Positions 23,801 to 38,370 of a DNA stretch of 64,000 nucleotides are shown piece by piece. The notes below the pieces were generated by a model that did not search any database, was not told the origin of the DNA, and saw only the letters and a list, made by a program, of their open reading frames with translations. The DNA is from Callipepla californica brunnescens. Taxonomy: Eukaryota > Chordata > Aves > Galliformes > Odontophoridae. Within the stretch, counting starts at the first letter, position 1. Each line of letters starts with the position of its first letter. The position numbers and the translations under genes were made by a program. The stretch covers positions 28,617,105-28,681,104 of the forward strand of contig JALIRH010000006.1 of NCBI GenBank assembly GCA_023055505.1. Reading direction: 5' to 3'.

Positions 23801-26800
23801 TTGAGTTCGTATACAGGTTAGGAGGACTGCCACCTTTCCCAGCTACATTAGCCTATCACAGGGGGCAGGGCATGCTTTTTGAGATAAGGCATAAGGAAAA
23901 GCAAAAGATGTAGGTATAACTGGGAGGTAAGCCATGCAAACATATCTTGTGTTTTCAGTTCTATGGTGGAACACTCTGCATACTGTTTTATTGTTGTGTT
24001 TGTCTTCTTGAATTGGAAGTAAATAAAATACAGAGATATAGAAAACCTGGACAAGGACATTCATGCAAAGGCTTAACTGGTAGAAAGCACTTCAGACCAG
24101 TCAGCAAAGAGCCCTTGTGTCCTGCAAGGCTTTTCTGCCTCTCCACAATTTACATATATCAACAAACAGCCTGTGTGTGAAAGCAAACAAGCAAACCAAG
24201 TATATCCGGGAGGTAATGATAGTCACATTAGCCATCACCAGCGAATGTGTTCATTTGTGAGTAGCTAACCGAAACCTTAATGCCTCCTAGGTCCTGCATA
24301 CTTGCTAAGACTGCAGCATGTCCCATCCTACGCAAGACAGCTCAACAAAGCAGGAAGGACTCCACTTTCCTTCACTTTTCAGCCCATGATAGATTTTGAC
24401 TGGAATTAACTGGTTTGTTTTCTCTCCTTTCTCCTTGCTCTGCTCTGCCAAAACACAATTAGACAAAGATTCTTCAGGCAGAGGCTGCTTCTTGCCAGAG
24501 GAACATTTGAGGAGACAGCATATGTTGATGCTGCTTCAGGAGTGAAGACTCAAAGATGGATTTCAAGGCCAGCATGCTGCATTAAGAAACGTTAAGTGCT
24601 GTTTTGCATCTGTCCTCCTGCATGTGCTCAGCTATTCCCAAGGTAGCATGAGCTTCGGTATTTATTGCCTGCATAATTTCACCAAATGAAATTTGCCTGT
24701 GTGGAAGAAAGCAAAGATTTTGATGCAGCAGTGGCTCTGGTGCCCACACTCATGCTGGTGGGAGCTGTGCAGGCAGCAGCTGAGTGCCAATACGGGCAGA
24801 GCTGGGTGCTCTCATCCTCACAGTCACCTTCGTGGTGATGGATGGAAAACAAAGAGCTGTCACTGCATGGGCAGGAGATGGTGAACTCCACGCGACATTA
24901 AGGTAAAACTTGTGTGAGAGGGTAACAGTTTTGCAACCTCATCTATACAAAAGCACATATAGCTACAGAGACTGTGTGAGCATCTGAGTCTCTTTCTGAA
25001 GAGTCGTTTTAGGTCTCAATAGTGTTTAGGACACCAAAGCATTTTGATATTGAGGAACCTTTCTGAAGGCAAATGGATTGCCCACAGGGGAAAATGCTAT
25101 TTAATATCAGGTGCAATTCTCTACTTACTTTGAGATTAGTCTTCATCTTTCCTCTGTAAAGACAGGACTCGAGTTTCAATTAATATTCACTCCCTTGTGG
25201 GCAGAGGTCTCTAAGCAGAGGTTTTTTCATCAGTAATGGTGTAGACAAAGTCAAGAGCAGATCAGAGTGTGGGAGATTCTTTCAGAGATATGGCTGCACT
25301 TGGATTCCTCACCATTATCCTGTGGTCATATTCTGTTCTCAGTCCTTTCAGTAGGAAACTACAGAGCTTATCTGGAAATTAAGGCAACATCTATGATATA
25401 CATCTCCAAATCAGACAGCTTGTGATCCATGCACAGTGTTACCAATATCCTTCTCTGAACTGCACAAAGAGAGGCATCCCACCCTGATTCCTATGTTAAT
25501 CCTTCACTAGTTTTTGTCTCCAATGTCTGTATGATTTCAATGAGGGCAAAAGCTGAGTATTTGGTCACAGTCTTGACATTGACTCAGGGCTGCTCGAGGA
25601 CTGTGCCCATTCTGTTGAGCAGCAGGGTGTTACTGCCTAGCTAGCCAGTCAGTGCCTCACTGCCATAAAACTGGGAAGCGGTGCTCTGTCCAGCTGCTGT
25701 TGGCTCAGGTACCTGAGAAATGTTAGCACAGAAGACTTTTGCTTTGCTAATTCAGCCTAGCACCCCTACACGCTCATCCCCTCTATGCAGCCAAGGCTGC
25801 TTCTTTAGTGAAGAATCATAGGATCTGACAAATTAGTCCCTCAGGCCAAAGCAAAATGCACAGTCCTACGAAAATCAAGTACTAAATCTGTTTTCTCCTG
25901 GCCCTGGTCAGCCAGTCTCAGCCCAGGACATTTGGTGCTGTTCCCATCATGTAACAGATCTGTACCTTCTTTTTCACTCTGCTCTGTGCCCATCCTGTTT
26001 ATCTCTTCTGAACTGCATATTGTTTCCACTTTAACAGCTCCTGCCAGCTGTTTTCTTTTGGTACCTTTTATTGCAGATAGAATTTCAAGGGCTTCCAGGG
26101 GGAAGCTGCTGAAAGCACTGCAGCTCGCGGGCTCACTTCAAAGTAACTTTCATCATTTTTCACGCACTGTTTTTAGGACTCCTCTTCTGTTCTTTCCCCA
26201 AAACAGATTCTCTCAAAGATCACACTGGGAGATAGCACTATTTATGGCACTTCAGCAAGAGCCATCATGTTTTTTGTCTGATTTGGACCACATCCACTGT
26301 CCTGTAAAGGTTAACAACAGAGAGGTTTCCTCCCCCTCTCACTTGTATTTATTGTTAGTAGGACTTTTTTTTTCTAGAGGAATGGATAGGAGGGAAGGTT
26401 ACAACTGGAATTTAGTCACCAGAAGCCTGAGGGTCAACTTTAATTTAGTCGAACCTCCCATCATTAAAGAGATTGCAGCTTCTGCACTGGACCAGACAGA
26501 CTTATCTGTGGGAGGCCCTGGCTTCACACCAGTGCTAATTGTGGCTGAATTATTCTTACAAGCTGTGAGGTTTTGCTGCTGAACTTAGAGGAGAGAGAAC
26601 CCATCAGTTTCACAATTATCTCAGGCTGGAGAGCGGGAGGGAAAATTCATGCCTGACCCACAAAAAGCAGTCCACTGTCCTCATCACACTGGTTGGGCCC
26701 AGGGCAGGACTGCTGCCCTGAGGAACTGGAGGCTGTGTCCTGAAGTAGGGAGGGCAGGAGGACAGTGTCTTGAAAATGAAGTGTTGAATGGCTATGTTGG

Positions 26801-26993
26801 GTGGGAGAGGCTAGATCCAGCTGTGACATAAAGGGCCATGACCCCCTGATTTTAGTGCAGATACACATCTCCAATTGGGACGCTTTCAGGAAGACCAAGT
26901 ATGAGTGTGGGATTGGAAGAGCTGCTTGTGGCACCATATACCACTATGTGAATCTTCTTTAGCAGCATAACATAATTTGAGACACTCAAATAA

Positions 26994-27021
26994 GAGAATA
27001 AAATTTTGAGAATAAAATTTT
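26994..27021. repeat. exact 14-bp tandem duplication
   Basis: GAGAATAAAATTTT occurs twice back to back with no mismatch, in AT-rich DNA. It looks like a recent replication-slippage duplication. No function is apparent. Confidence 0.9.
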
Positions 27022-30000
27022 ATGTTTTGTGGTGCAGAGCTCTGCAGAGGACACAATGGTGAGGGCACGCAGCTAGGACTGACCCAGGACTTCTTGGACA
27101 CTGTTATTGCTCCCTTGTTCACAGGTGCTGCTTCTGCTTTGCTCTGAATTAGTGCCTCCAGAGTTGCATATCTACCTGGATGAGATTTTCCCCACACCTC
27201 TTCTCTTGCAGCAAGGATTGCCTGAATGCCCATCTCTCAGTCCTTGTACCTTGATTCTTAAATAAATACATAATCGGAAAGCATTTGTCCCTGCTTGACT
27301 GCTATTCAAAGAAATGAGCTTAACAATTACAGAACATCTTGATGTTATAGCTACCAAATGTTCCTGAACGATATTACCCACACACCCAAGTGGAAGACTG
27401 CCAAACACATCATAACTTTGTTTTTTTCCTTTAGCATATAAGACTGAAGGTCATATTCAAGTTAATTGCTGGGCTTGTGCCTTTGGGGCACTTTCTTTAG
27501 GTTATGTGAGAAGCAAAGACAAAACTTCTCCTGAATTATAACTGCAAATAGAGGGACAGAAACTTTGAGTTGAGTTTGAGATGGTCTTCAAGCTGTTGGC
27601 TAGCATGGGAAAGCAGTGTTGTGATGTGATAAAGGAGGTGAATATGAGAGGAAGTCCAGCCTGCTCTGAGTTCGGAGCTTCTGCGCTGCATTTAAAGCCT
27701 AATACAGAGCCATTTTGTGTCTACTGGTAGTCTCTCTATGGACATATCATTATCCTAATTAGGAATACCATTTCACAGCTAGCTTTGTAAAGACTATAAA
27801 AGTTTTCACCTGTAAATGTTGAACTGCACAGAGTTTTTTATGAACATTAATAAAACAATGAAATCTGCATTATTCTGAATTTTTCCTCTTAATATAAACT
27901 CAGAGCAAACCCACATTTTACTGTCCATTTGCCAGTCTGAAACAACCTTCTTCAGATGAACCTGTGGCAGAAAAGATTTTTCTTGCTGTATAATCCCTAC
28001 ATACACTATAGGATGCAGATTACTGCAGCACTCTTGTTGCATAAATAAACAGTTGCGAGCAAAATATTACACAAAAAATGATGAAATTCACAGAAGCTAT
28101 AAGCACACATTACAAATAATGGAGGAATCTCTCACGGGAAGGCAAAAGAAGTATCATACTGGCAAATCCATCATATGATTGGACTATGGCAATCCTAAGA
28201 AAGAGATATTCTAGGACACACTAGTATATTAAAACAGGAAGCCTATGGCAATTGTAGAAGCTCCAAGAGCTTGTAGCCTAAGGCTTACTGTGATTGCAAG
28301 GAAAAATGGTCTTGTCTTCAATTTCTCAAGATACAAACCAAATGCTTTACAAATTGGTCACATTCCATTTAGCTCATATTAATCTACATCATGTTGCCAG
28401 GGGCATCAAAAACAGGTTTTTGTTATATTTTTTTTCTTTCTTTCTAGACCAAATCACTTTTTGTTTTGTTGTGAAATATACTGAAAGCTGTACAAGAGAC
28501 AGTCTCAAACATGCTTCTCATTACCAGTCCACTCTGTAAAGTAATGTCTATGCAGTCATGCTAATGTGTTTTGCTTCAAGTTCATGTAAATCAGGCTTGT
28601 AGCTTAGCCCATTTCAATTGTACCAGCACTGCAACAGCTTTGATCAAGACAAGAAATAATATTGGACATACCAGCATTGCTATTTCTGACTCAGAAGATA
28701 TAGAGATCCCTTAAATGTAGCAACAAACTCATTAACTGCCACATGTACAGACAGTTTATCATGAATTTCCAGCAATCCTAATGTAGATCATGCTAAGTAT
28801 TCAGCCTCCAAGGAGCAACCTTTTGGACAGGAAGGTAAGCACTGTCCCTCTAAATAGATTCCCTGTAAAGCACTGCAAAGCATTCACTGAAATCTGAATT
28901 AAACATTTCAGACTAAAAAGAAAGATTTTAGGTAATTTTAGAATTAAACAGCCATATTTTGTATGCTTGGGGAAAAAAATAAAGAATCATGCTCTCCTTC
29001 ATGCCAGGGAAAACAGAGAGATCCTCTTAAGCTTGCCTTTTGGACATTAAATATTTGACACAAGGAGGTGACCTTCTATGTTGACAAAAGCATTGCTTCT
29101 TGCTGTACCAGCTGTGATTTCTCTCTGGTGCAATCAGAGCAGCTAGACCACCCTGTCAAAGGCTCTCCTCCCAAGGCCTGGGCAAGTCAAAGATCAGTCC
29201 AGGTACTCTCCTTTCTTACCAACCTCTTCCAAAGCTCTTCAACTTCTCAATATTCAGTCAGCTTTCTCTACAGCGTAGAAAAGGACTTCTGGTGGAGGAG
29301 TGCAGTTAGGGTTCACCAGCATGGGAACACCTCTGCTGATGGTCAAATCTCCCCTCTGGGGGCTCCCAGGAGGCTCCAGAGGATGTAAGTGTGTTTTTCC
29401 AAGGGTGCTATGAAACACATTCATCTGGATAACCCCTTAGAAATAGACAGTCTCTGGTTCAGCCTTTGAAAGGGGATGCTGAAGTGCCTTTGGGCTTTTC
29501 ACAGCACCAGCCACCCCATTTATCCCTCTGGAGTGCTTAAGGGCTCACATCTGGCTCAGCATGGAGGGGAGCAGGGAGGTGTGCAAAGACCCAGAGCAGA
29601 CCTCCAGACCCTCAGACTTGCTGACCATCACTATATTTTTTTTCATAATACAGCCTGAGACAAAAATTGACCAAAGGTCTTCCTAAGAGATAGCTGAAAT
29701 CACACCTTCACTCCCTTTTACAAGCCATATCCTGACTGTATTCCCAGCTGTCTCCCTGCACACTGTATGGAGCAGGGGGGAAGAACCAGGCTTGTCCTGT
29801 GTGTGCTCAGCCTCCCAGTGTGACAAGACACATTTGCCTTTCACTCAAGCAAAGTTTTCACCTGCTCCCTCTGCTTCTTGATAAAACAGCGCATGAAACA
29901 GTCATCACCACAGATATGAACAGATGCAGAGAGGAAAACGGGAACAGCGGCAAACATTATGTTCCTCCCAGAGCGGTGCTCCTGTCGCTGCCCGTGTCAC

Positions 30001-30479
30001 ATCTGTGTTTTTGAAGGGAAATGTCATAACATCGCTAATCAATAAGAAGAGTGACAGGACCATTTGTCACAAGCCAGCCAGCACTGCAGCTGTTGTAGCC
30101 ATCCTCTCCCTTTTCTGTTCAATGGGGAGCTGAGGGAAGGCCTGCTTGGTAACACACCATACCGGCCGTGCAGCCAGCGGGCCAAGCGAGTAGGCAGAAG
30201 GCCTGGCAGGAAGTATAGAGTTTCCAACAATGGGATGTAAAAGACACCAGACACCCGGCACGGGAGAGAGGGTGCTGGGTGTTGGAGTAGCCTGTTGACC
30301 TTTAATCCTCAGACCACTGTTGCATATGCATCGTGTTTGAACTGCAGATGTTCCTCGCTGCTCTGCCGGTCAGGGTGATGAGCCACTGATCTTACGGCGG
30401 AGGAGGCAGGGCTCGGGGAGAAGTTAATGAAGACTTTAAGCTGTGGGTTGCAATTAAAATGGCCTGGTGGTGTGAGCAT

Positions 30480-30489
30480 GGGGGGGGGG
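30480..30489. repeat. poly-G run (10 G)
   Basis: Ten consecutive G follow GTGAGCAT and precede TCTCTAGG. Long G runs are uncommon in this AT-rich window. It lies within a locally GC-richer stretch. Confidence 0.85.
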
Positions 30490-33400
30490 TCTCTAGGCTG
30501 CTGCAGCTGCTCTGCCAGCAGTAATGGCTAAGGGTAATGGCCTCCACAATGAGAGCAGTCGTGCATGCCGGGGGGCTGCTGGCAGAGGTGACAAAACTGA
30601 GTTGCCCTTTCCCACCCATCAAAATAATTCTTAAATTAGGAAATTTATCTTAATCTGATGGTCTATCTGTAGGTCACGCAGCCACAGATAATGCTTCACC
30701 ACTTTCCTCTGGACAGTAAATCGAAAAAGAATAAATATCAATGTGTCCAGGCAGAGGGAAATACACCTTCTGCAAACCACAGCCTGATTTTTCACAGGCA
30801 GAATTTGTGCATCGATATGATCCTTGAAAGCAAAGAAAGCTGCCTCCAGCAAACAGAGATCTGTCTCTCTGTACTTTATAGCAGTCAATTAAAATAGAAT
30901 TCACAAATCACTTATGGTGTCTGCACTCAACTGCCAGAATGCCTACAGGCTTAAAACAATATAGGCTCAAGCTCAAAATTCTGAGTTATCTCCATCAAGA
31001 TACAAAATAATATTGATCCCTCAGTGGTTCTTGCGTTCAACAGCAAATGCTCATTTTGTTTGTTAACTAAATTGTAAGGACTGGGATCCTTGCTCAGTGC
31101 TTTCTTAGCAGCAGTTGATGCCACTGGAAGTCATGTCCTAAGATTCAGGTCCAGATCCTGTTGTTCAAGCTCAGCAACTCAAAGGCAAACTCTCTGTTTT
31201 GTAACCAAGATTATTCTTAGTGAGAACTGCCCTTTTTCTTTTATTCACAGAGTTCTGAAAAAAAAAAAATTGTCATCTCTGACAGTATTTTGTTTCCAGA
31301 ACTTCTTGTCCCAAAACAAAGCATTCCCAAAAGGTTGAAGTGGCCTATGTGAAAGTTTCTGGAATGGAATATTTTCAGTTTTCATTTGGAAATAATTTTA
31401 TTCCACATGCAATCCATTGTTATTATTCTCACACAAAAGCACATCGAAAAGTTTTCAAAGGACAAACTTGGACCAAAATGCCCTGATTTCATAACAGCAG
31501 AAAGTTTTGATTGACCCTGAATAACATTTTATCAGACCTCCATTTCACACAGAATTTCACTTGCAAACAAATGTTTTCATTTTGATCAGAAACTGAGAAA
31601 AAACTTTTGCCCCATGGAGAGGTCTGGCTTGTCTTGATCTTACAAGTCCACCCTGCGCCTGGTTCTCCACTCTGATTCTCCAGCTCAGGACAAGGCTCTG
31701 GCACTGCCCACCTCAACAGCGTTCATCTTGTTGCTCAATCTTACCCTTGCAAAATCATGGGTGTTGAGATGCTGGGCCTCACAGCCACCATGAAAGGCAA
31801 ATGCATTAATGCTGGGAGGTCTGATCAGAATGCATAAAGTGCTACACAAATTGTCAAGCTTGGATAATTTGTCAAATTATTTGTCATTTCTCATCTTTTT
31901 AAACATGCTGCAGATCTGCAGGCATTTGAATTCTGGTCTGGTGGACCAAGAAGCAGTCATATTATAAGAAAGGAAATTTTAAAGAAAAGAAGTAGGTCAG
32001 GAAGGTTGAATTCATTTTAAGGAATGATATAGTTTCCATAACAATATATCTATCTCCTGTAATTTACAGTCCAGACTCCCATAATGCTCTTGTATCCCTT
32101 TTTCTTTCTGTGGTTCCAGTTCACTGAAGAATTTGAGCACGTGCTTGGATTGACGAGACAAATGGTGATAGTGTGTGCATTTACTGTGAACCTATTCAAT
32201 TTATCTGTTAGAATTCTATTCTTTTTTAACAGAATACCAGTGACTATAAAGTTTAATTGACCTTTTCACCAGTAAATACATCACTGCTGGTCTCTGTGGG
32301 GATTTTACTTTTATCTGCCAATGAAAATCTGAAGGAAATCTCTTAACTACACTCCTTCCTTGTTCCTTTCCTCATCTCCTTAACCTCGCCCCATGACACG
32401 GGATCCTGGAAAGAAAAAACATGCAAAGGTGGAATGAATGCCTCTATATCTGTGTAAATCAAGGCCATGTAGTAAATTCTACCTCACTAAGTCCTGACAT
32501 CAGCGGAACTGGGATTTTATTCTGGGGCTTGATTCCCATTTCACTTGCACTGGGCTTTGATGGCATGCCACTGCTTCAAGCAATTAGGGAGGACAGCAGG
32601 ATCAGGGTGAATATATTTAAAACAGGGAAATGTAAACCAAAAACCATAAGTCATGGAAATATTTGATGGTAAAAAAGTACGCTTTGCAGATTTACATTTT
32701 TTTTAAAGGAGTACATGATTAACAGACATTAGAGCCCAGAAGAGTATTACTGAGAGTTTTGAAGGGCCAGCCAGTTGCACTTAACCATGATGTGCTGATG
32801 TGGCTCATGACTGTTCTTGAATGGCATGCTTCCTCTCAACTTGCTTGTCGCCCTGATTTAAGACATCACCTGGCAGACTTTCATTTCCCCTCCAAGCACA
32901 TCAAGCCAAAACCTTTAAAGAGCAGAAAGAGAAAACTTGGTTTGAATATCTGAACCTTTCTGTTCAGCTAGCTCTGCAGGTAAATCCATCCAAACAGAGA
33001 AAAGGAAGCCTCCTTTTCAAACCCAGGAGTTCATTGAGGATATAGTTATAAGTATCTGCAGCTAAGACAATGTATTTTCATTTTATTTATTTCATTTATT
33101 TAAGCCTGACTTTACTAGGCAACTCTGATGTTTTCTAAGGACTTGTACGTAGGAAAAAAATCTTCTAGGGTAGTTGGGAAGGTAGAAGTAAACAAAAGCC
33201 TCTGTCATGCCACCATTAAGTCATATGCCTTTCTGAGTAGAATTCATGAGAGTTTTGTTCTACCATGCGTCTGGCACTGTTCTTTGCTTGAGAAGTAGTA
33301 AACTAACATATATATCATGTACGCAGATCAAAGACGCAAAAAGCATGAGAAAAGCCAATGTGGTCAGTGAAATTTCACTTTTTTTTAATCAATGATCACC

Positions 33401-34763
33401 ACCCCAAGCAAATATGGAGCAGAATCGTCATTTCCCATTTGCTTGTTTTATTCAGTAGAAGTAATTAAAATTAAAAGCAACTTCCCTAAGGGTGAATAGA
33501 GTGGTGGGCTGCCTCAGAAGGAGCCTATTCTAGTTGTTCATAAACTCTGTGTACAGTAATCAGAACAACATATCCTTTGTGCACTGTGGGATATCTACAT
33601 CACATAAGATCAGAAGGGGCATCTGGGGGAAATGGAATAAAGATTCCCTCTGGAAACAAACCTTGCTTGTAACAGTGACTGCCCCTTCAAGAAGCCCTGG
33701 GCTTTTCAGCAGCCAGCCAGAAGATACTCCTTGTCAGTACAGTCTGAAAGAGAGGCATGTTCATATGACAAGCCATTCCAGAGTTGAGAACAGAATTACC
33801 CTTTAAAGTGTAGCTGTGATGCAGTTTCAGAGTGCTGACATCAGTGTCAGATGAACAGGAAGGTGTCACAGCTACATCAGTTTTACTGGAGATACCCTGT
33901 TGTGATAAGCACTGCGAAGACAAGGAGAATGGATGTGTAACCCACTTAGCCTTGCATTCAGCAACTCTGCTTCCATGACAGATTTCATGCTGTGTTTTAC
34001 TGTCCAATTAATGGTGTCATGGCAAGCAAAAATAGGCAGTAATGGGCTGACTGTCCTTGAATGGTTAGTCTTCATCAAGGGGGAAATATAGCAGTATTTC
34101 CTCAAAACATTTGTTGGAATATCTTTTCTCCATCTTACCTATGGACTGGGAATAATTAATCCTAAGTGTTTCTACAACATACTTAAGCATGTTTAACTAA
34201 GCTTGGGAACACCTTTCCTGTATGCAGTACTGCAGAGCAAGCCTAGTCATATAAAACTTTACATGCCCTTTTCCCTGGTCTACAAACTTAAGTGATACCA
34301 CCCAGGTTTCTTTTCTGAGCACCTGGCAGGCCTCTTACTCTTGTGGAACAAAAATAACAAATTTATTTCTCCGACAGAAGTGACTTGCTGGCTAATGTGC
34401 CTTAACACAGACACACTATATTCTTTTACAGCCAGAGTCTGGGTGGAGGTGGTTGTGACTCTCTTCAGATTAATGCTGTCTCCTTTCATCATATTAGCTT
34501 TAACACACTTAGGTATTCCTAGGACAACTTATCTCTTCTTTAGCATCTTATTAGCTATGAAAAGAAGTTCTGCTAAACGGTGATGACAATGTATGAGATC
34601 TTTTTCTCATGCTAGAGGAGCTGAATTAGAGGAGTGCTTCAAGATTGTGTAGCAAGGTGTGGAGCCAGCTGACCTTGAGCCATGATGGCAGGAGAGCAAT
34701 TGCTTTAAACTCAAGCATGCAAACATTTGAGTGAGGCTATGTAAGCTTGTAATGTCTTACTGA

Positions 34764-34905
34764 TAGAATCATAGAATCATTTGGGTTGGAAGGGACCTTT
34801 AAGACTATCTAGTTACAACTCCCTGCTATAGGCAGAGACATCACCCTCTAGACCAGCTTGCACAGAGGACCATCCAGTCTGGCCTTAATGTATATGAAGG
34901 CTTTC
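34764..34905 (-). mobile_element. CR1 LINE 3' end, antisense
   Basis: The plus strand shows the reverse-complement CR1 tail. It has AGAATCATAGAATCATTTGG, GTTGGAAGGGACCTTTAAGA, a shortened 'ATCTAGT...CAACTCCC' region, 'GGCAGAGACATCACC', CTAGACCAGCTTGCACAGAG and 'CATCCAGTCTGGCCTTAATG'. The element's 3' end is therefore at the left and it points to the minus strand. It is a short 5'-truncated copy. The right edge fades around 34895-34910. Confidence 0.92.
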
Positions 34906-37900
34906 TGGATCTCAGAACTTAAGAAAAATAAATTCTCTTTTATTTCCTTTTCTGTCAGGCTACGTACCAAAATCTCAGTTCATTAAACAACTCCTTGCTG
35001 TTCTGGCAAATGACATGATGTACAGCACAAGCCTCTCAGTCTTGAATCCATGTCTGACTTGGAAACAGTTTTATTTTCATGCTCAGCTCCACTTCACTTC
35101 CAGAGATTCATTCTCCGTTTGCTCTTTTGTTTTTCTATGCTTCTCCTTTCTTAGAAGCAGCTTTGAGACTTGCAGAAACAATGTACACAACCATCAGAGT
35201 TCCTGTAATATTCAGGTCTTCCACCTTGCCTCAGCAAAAGTTTGCAAAATAGGCTACAAAGCGTTATATTAAATCCTTTTTATTTTATTTTACAGTAACA
35301 AGAAGGAGCAATTAAGATGTTCAAAGACCAAGTAGCTCCTAGGATCAGCCTGTTCTGACAAGTCATCTGGTTTGGAAGTAATCAAACCAGCAACATCATG
35401 CCATTAATTTCAGTGAGATTGTGGCAGAACCTACTACTTCATCTCACTGAAGAAACATTTTACTGTCCTCACACCTGCATTTCATAGACGGGCACAGTCA
35501 TTTCACATTGTGGCTCAGTATCCTGCAGCCATTAGATGGCAAATATTGCTCTGGATAAATACAGATTACAATATAGGATTGGATAATAAAGGATAACTGC
35601 AGCTTTCATTTCTCCCATTGATGTGACTGGGCAGTCTTTAGGACAATGCTGATTTTCCTTCTGTGTTCAGAACCCTATCCCACGAAGTTTTCCCGTGTCA
35701 ACTAGAATGACCTTATAACAACACATCATCTTTATCAGTTTGCACTGACTAGTGATAGCAGCCATTCTCTGCAGCCAAGTTAGGTTTTGTGCATCCTTCC
35801 AAATGTTTCTGTGCCTCTCTCTCTAATATTTCTGCATCAGGCAGGAACATAATGGTCTATGAAATGTTTGTGCCAGTGTGGGCTTTCTGTGGGATGATAA
35901 TCTTGTGTATAAATTACTCTGAGAAGTGAGCTGCGAAAACTGCATTTAAAATTATACACATACCAAAACATAGGCCACAGTATTTTCACTCTTGGGAAAG
36001 AAAGAGGGAATAAAACCTTAAATCTGAGAACTACTGGGAATTGTGAGTGCCAGTGCAGGATAATTCCTGTGCGTGTGAGCTCTCTTTTCTGAACTCATTC
36101 CTGCTCACTTAGGGCTTAGTCTGTGCCAGGTGAAGCAGGGAATCTCTAGACACAGACATGATGAACACACGAGCACCTGCTTGGCAGGGGCACACTCCTG
36201 TGGCTTGCAGAGAGAGAACAAACTCATCTTCTATACTCTTTGTCTTCGAGAGATGCTTACTCTGCATCTGCAGACATGCAAGTAGAAGAGTCTAGAGAGA
36301 AGGATACAGTAAGTCGATATTTACAACGGATATAAATATCAAGGTATTTCTTTCATGTTGGTAATTCTTTCCTTGAACACCAATGCACGTAACTCGACAG
36401 CTGAAGTGATAAGATGCTTGACATTCCATGCAGGCAATTTCAAGGCTAAATTTAATGGGTATTATCCCTCTATCACAGAGGAAAATGGAAACTGAGACCA
36501 GCCCTTAGTTATGGATAATGTTTCCTGGCATCTATCTACTCTGTCTTGTCTCCTGATACTTTTAACAGATGTAAGAAGTTGACAATACGAGGACAAAAGA
36601 AGTCTGCAGCACTTTGCTAACTTCAGCTACCACTGAGCACTTGCTGTGTGTAAATCTCTTACATAATCTAGATGTCTGCAACCCTGACGTTTACTAGGCA
36701 GCATCTAGTAGTGAAGTCTGCTTGAAAACAGTTCCTCTGGGTATTCCAGAGCTAGAGCTTTCTTGCCCACAACATCCTATGACCTCCAGGTGGGTAAAGG
36801 GAACCCCTTGGCTCACAATACATGGGAGAGTTGCTCCCCGGGGCAGCATGGAAAGATCATCCCCCTGGAAGAGTGACTGATGTGCTTACAGGTTGCATCA
36901 CAGATGCACAGGTTGCATCTGCTACTCTGAGGCACCAGGCATCAACATCTCCAGAACCACTTTCCCCATCATGGCACAGTCAAACAACTGAGATCAGGCC
37001 CACCATTTTGGAAGATTTTTGACATGCCACTTGTGAGTAGTTTTCTTGCCTTCCATCTCCAGAAGATCCTTCAGACAAAACAACCTAATCTCAGTTAATT
37101 TGAGAGCAACTTTCTCAATATAATATAATATTTCTACAAAGCTGAGAACAATATCCCCCAAGCTCTCTGAAATGGGTTTTAGGATAACTAGTTTGCTCAA
37201 ACCGTTTTCCACTTTTTCTGGCAGACTCAGCTCAACTATGAGTCCAGTCAGAGATAGACTAATCACCAGCTCCCGGGAATAGAAACCTTTTTTTCCAAAT
37301 ACACCAGTCCTTATTTGCCTACCAGTACTTTGTCTTGCACAGGCTTCTCAGCTAGAAATAATTGGCAGCTTGCACACCTTCAGTTGCTGGAGCTTTTAAC
37401 CCTCAGCTTTCTTGGTCAATATTCAGGAAAGTATTCACCTCACTGCCATTCCAAATGATGTTTAACATCAGCAAATTAGTATTTTAATTTCTGAGAAAGG
37501 CAAGAATGTGGGCCCTAGATTTCATTTTTCTACATGTTCAGAGTTACGTGACCTGACCATGAGCTTTAGAAGAGACATTAGAATCCCCAGACTCCAGTAG
37601 CCCTTAATCAATTCACTTTACAAAGGACTAATCCAATCAAGCTCCACAGCAGAGAAAACACAGGAATATATACTGCCAGTGAACAGAACAGCAATAACAT
37701 AACATTTATCCTGGAAGCAGAAATATTGCCAGTGCTGCTGATAGGCAAAAAAAATCAATATAGTATAATGTATGGGCACTGTATTACTCCTGCTTTAGGT
37801 AGTAGCTGTGTCACTGAGTTCTCTCTTCCCCATCAGGAATGAATAGTTAAAAGGGCATAGAGGGAAGGAGAGGAACATGTTTCTTCTGGATTTGAATGTG

Positions 37901-38370
37901 CCTTTCTTCTGCACTCTAGGTCTGTGGGTCTACTCTAATCAGACTCAGTGTATACGTTCCATATGCCTTATACTAATTGTTGTAGAATGATCACCATGCT
38001 GATAATCCTGTTCTTTGGCCTTATTATTCTACTCTAGAGGAACAGGTTCTGTTATTCCACCCCAACATTCCATCTCTGACTGATCTTTCAGATACTGAAG
38101 TATTTTTTCTTTGAATGTAAACCTCTTGGGGTAGTGCTCTATTTGGGTTGTAAGTGATCACAGAAGGTACAAATTCAAAAGCTAGTAACAGTAGGTGTTT
38201 TGTTCTCCGTCTTGGTATTTCTTGCTTTACTTGCACATCAGCATGTGCAGCCAATAGGTCACATGTGATTAATGAGGTGAGCATCATACTAAGATATATT
38301 TAACTTTTCAGCTTGACATTTCTTAAGAGATGGATCAGGTGGATGTGACTTTCGAGAGAAGCCCAGAGCA
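34906..38370. other. non-coding DNA, no gene seen
   Basis: AT-rich unique sequence without recognised genes or repeats. A short local duplication of ACAGGTTGCATC occurs near 36888-36920. Open frames are all below about 90 codons and domain-free. Confidence 0.55.

Larger units (their letters stand above)
20881..34763. other. long non-coding stretch, no gene seen
   Basis: About 13.9 kb with no recognisable gene or clear interspersed repeat. The longest frame (216 codons, plus, 25932-26582) has no known domain, signal peptide or repeat, and I do not call it a gene. An exact 14-bp tandem duplication sits at 26994-27021. A stretch at about 30.1-30.6 kb is GC- and CpG-richer than its surroundings and contains a 10-G run at 30480-30489. 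Downstream of it, 30.6-30.9 kb is complex, unique and rich in GATA-like and TAAT cores. Short A-runs occur near 21674-21688 and 31258-31270. Confidence 0.5.
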
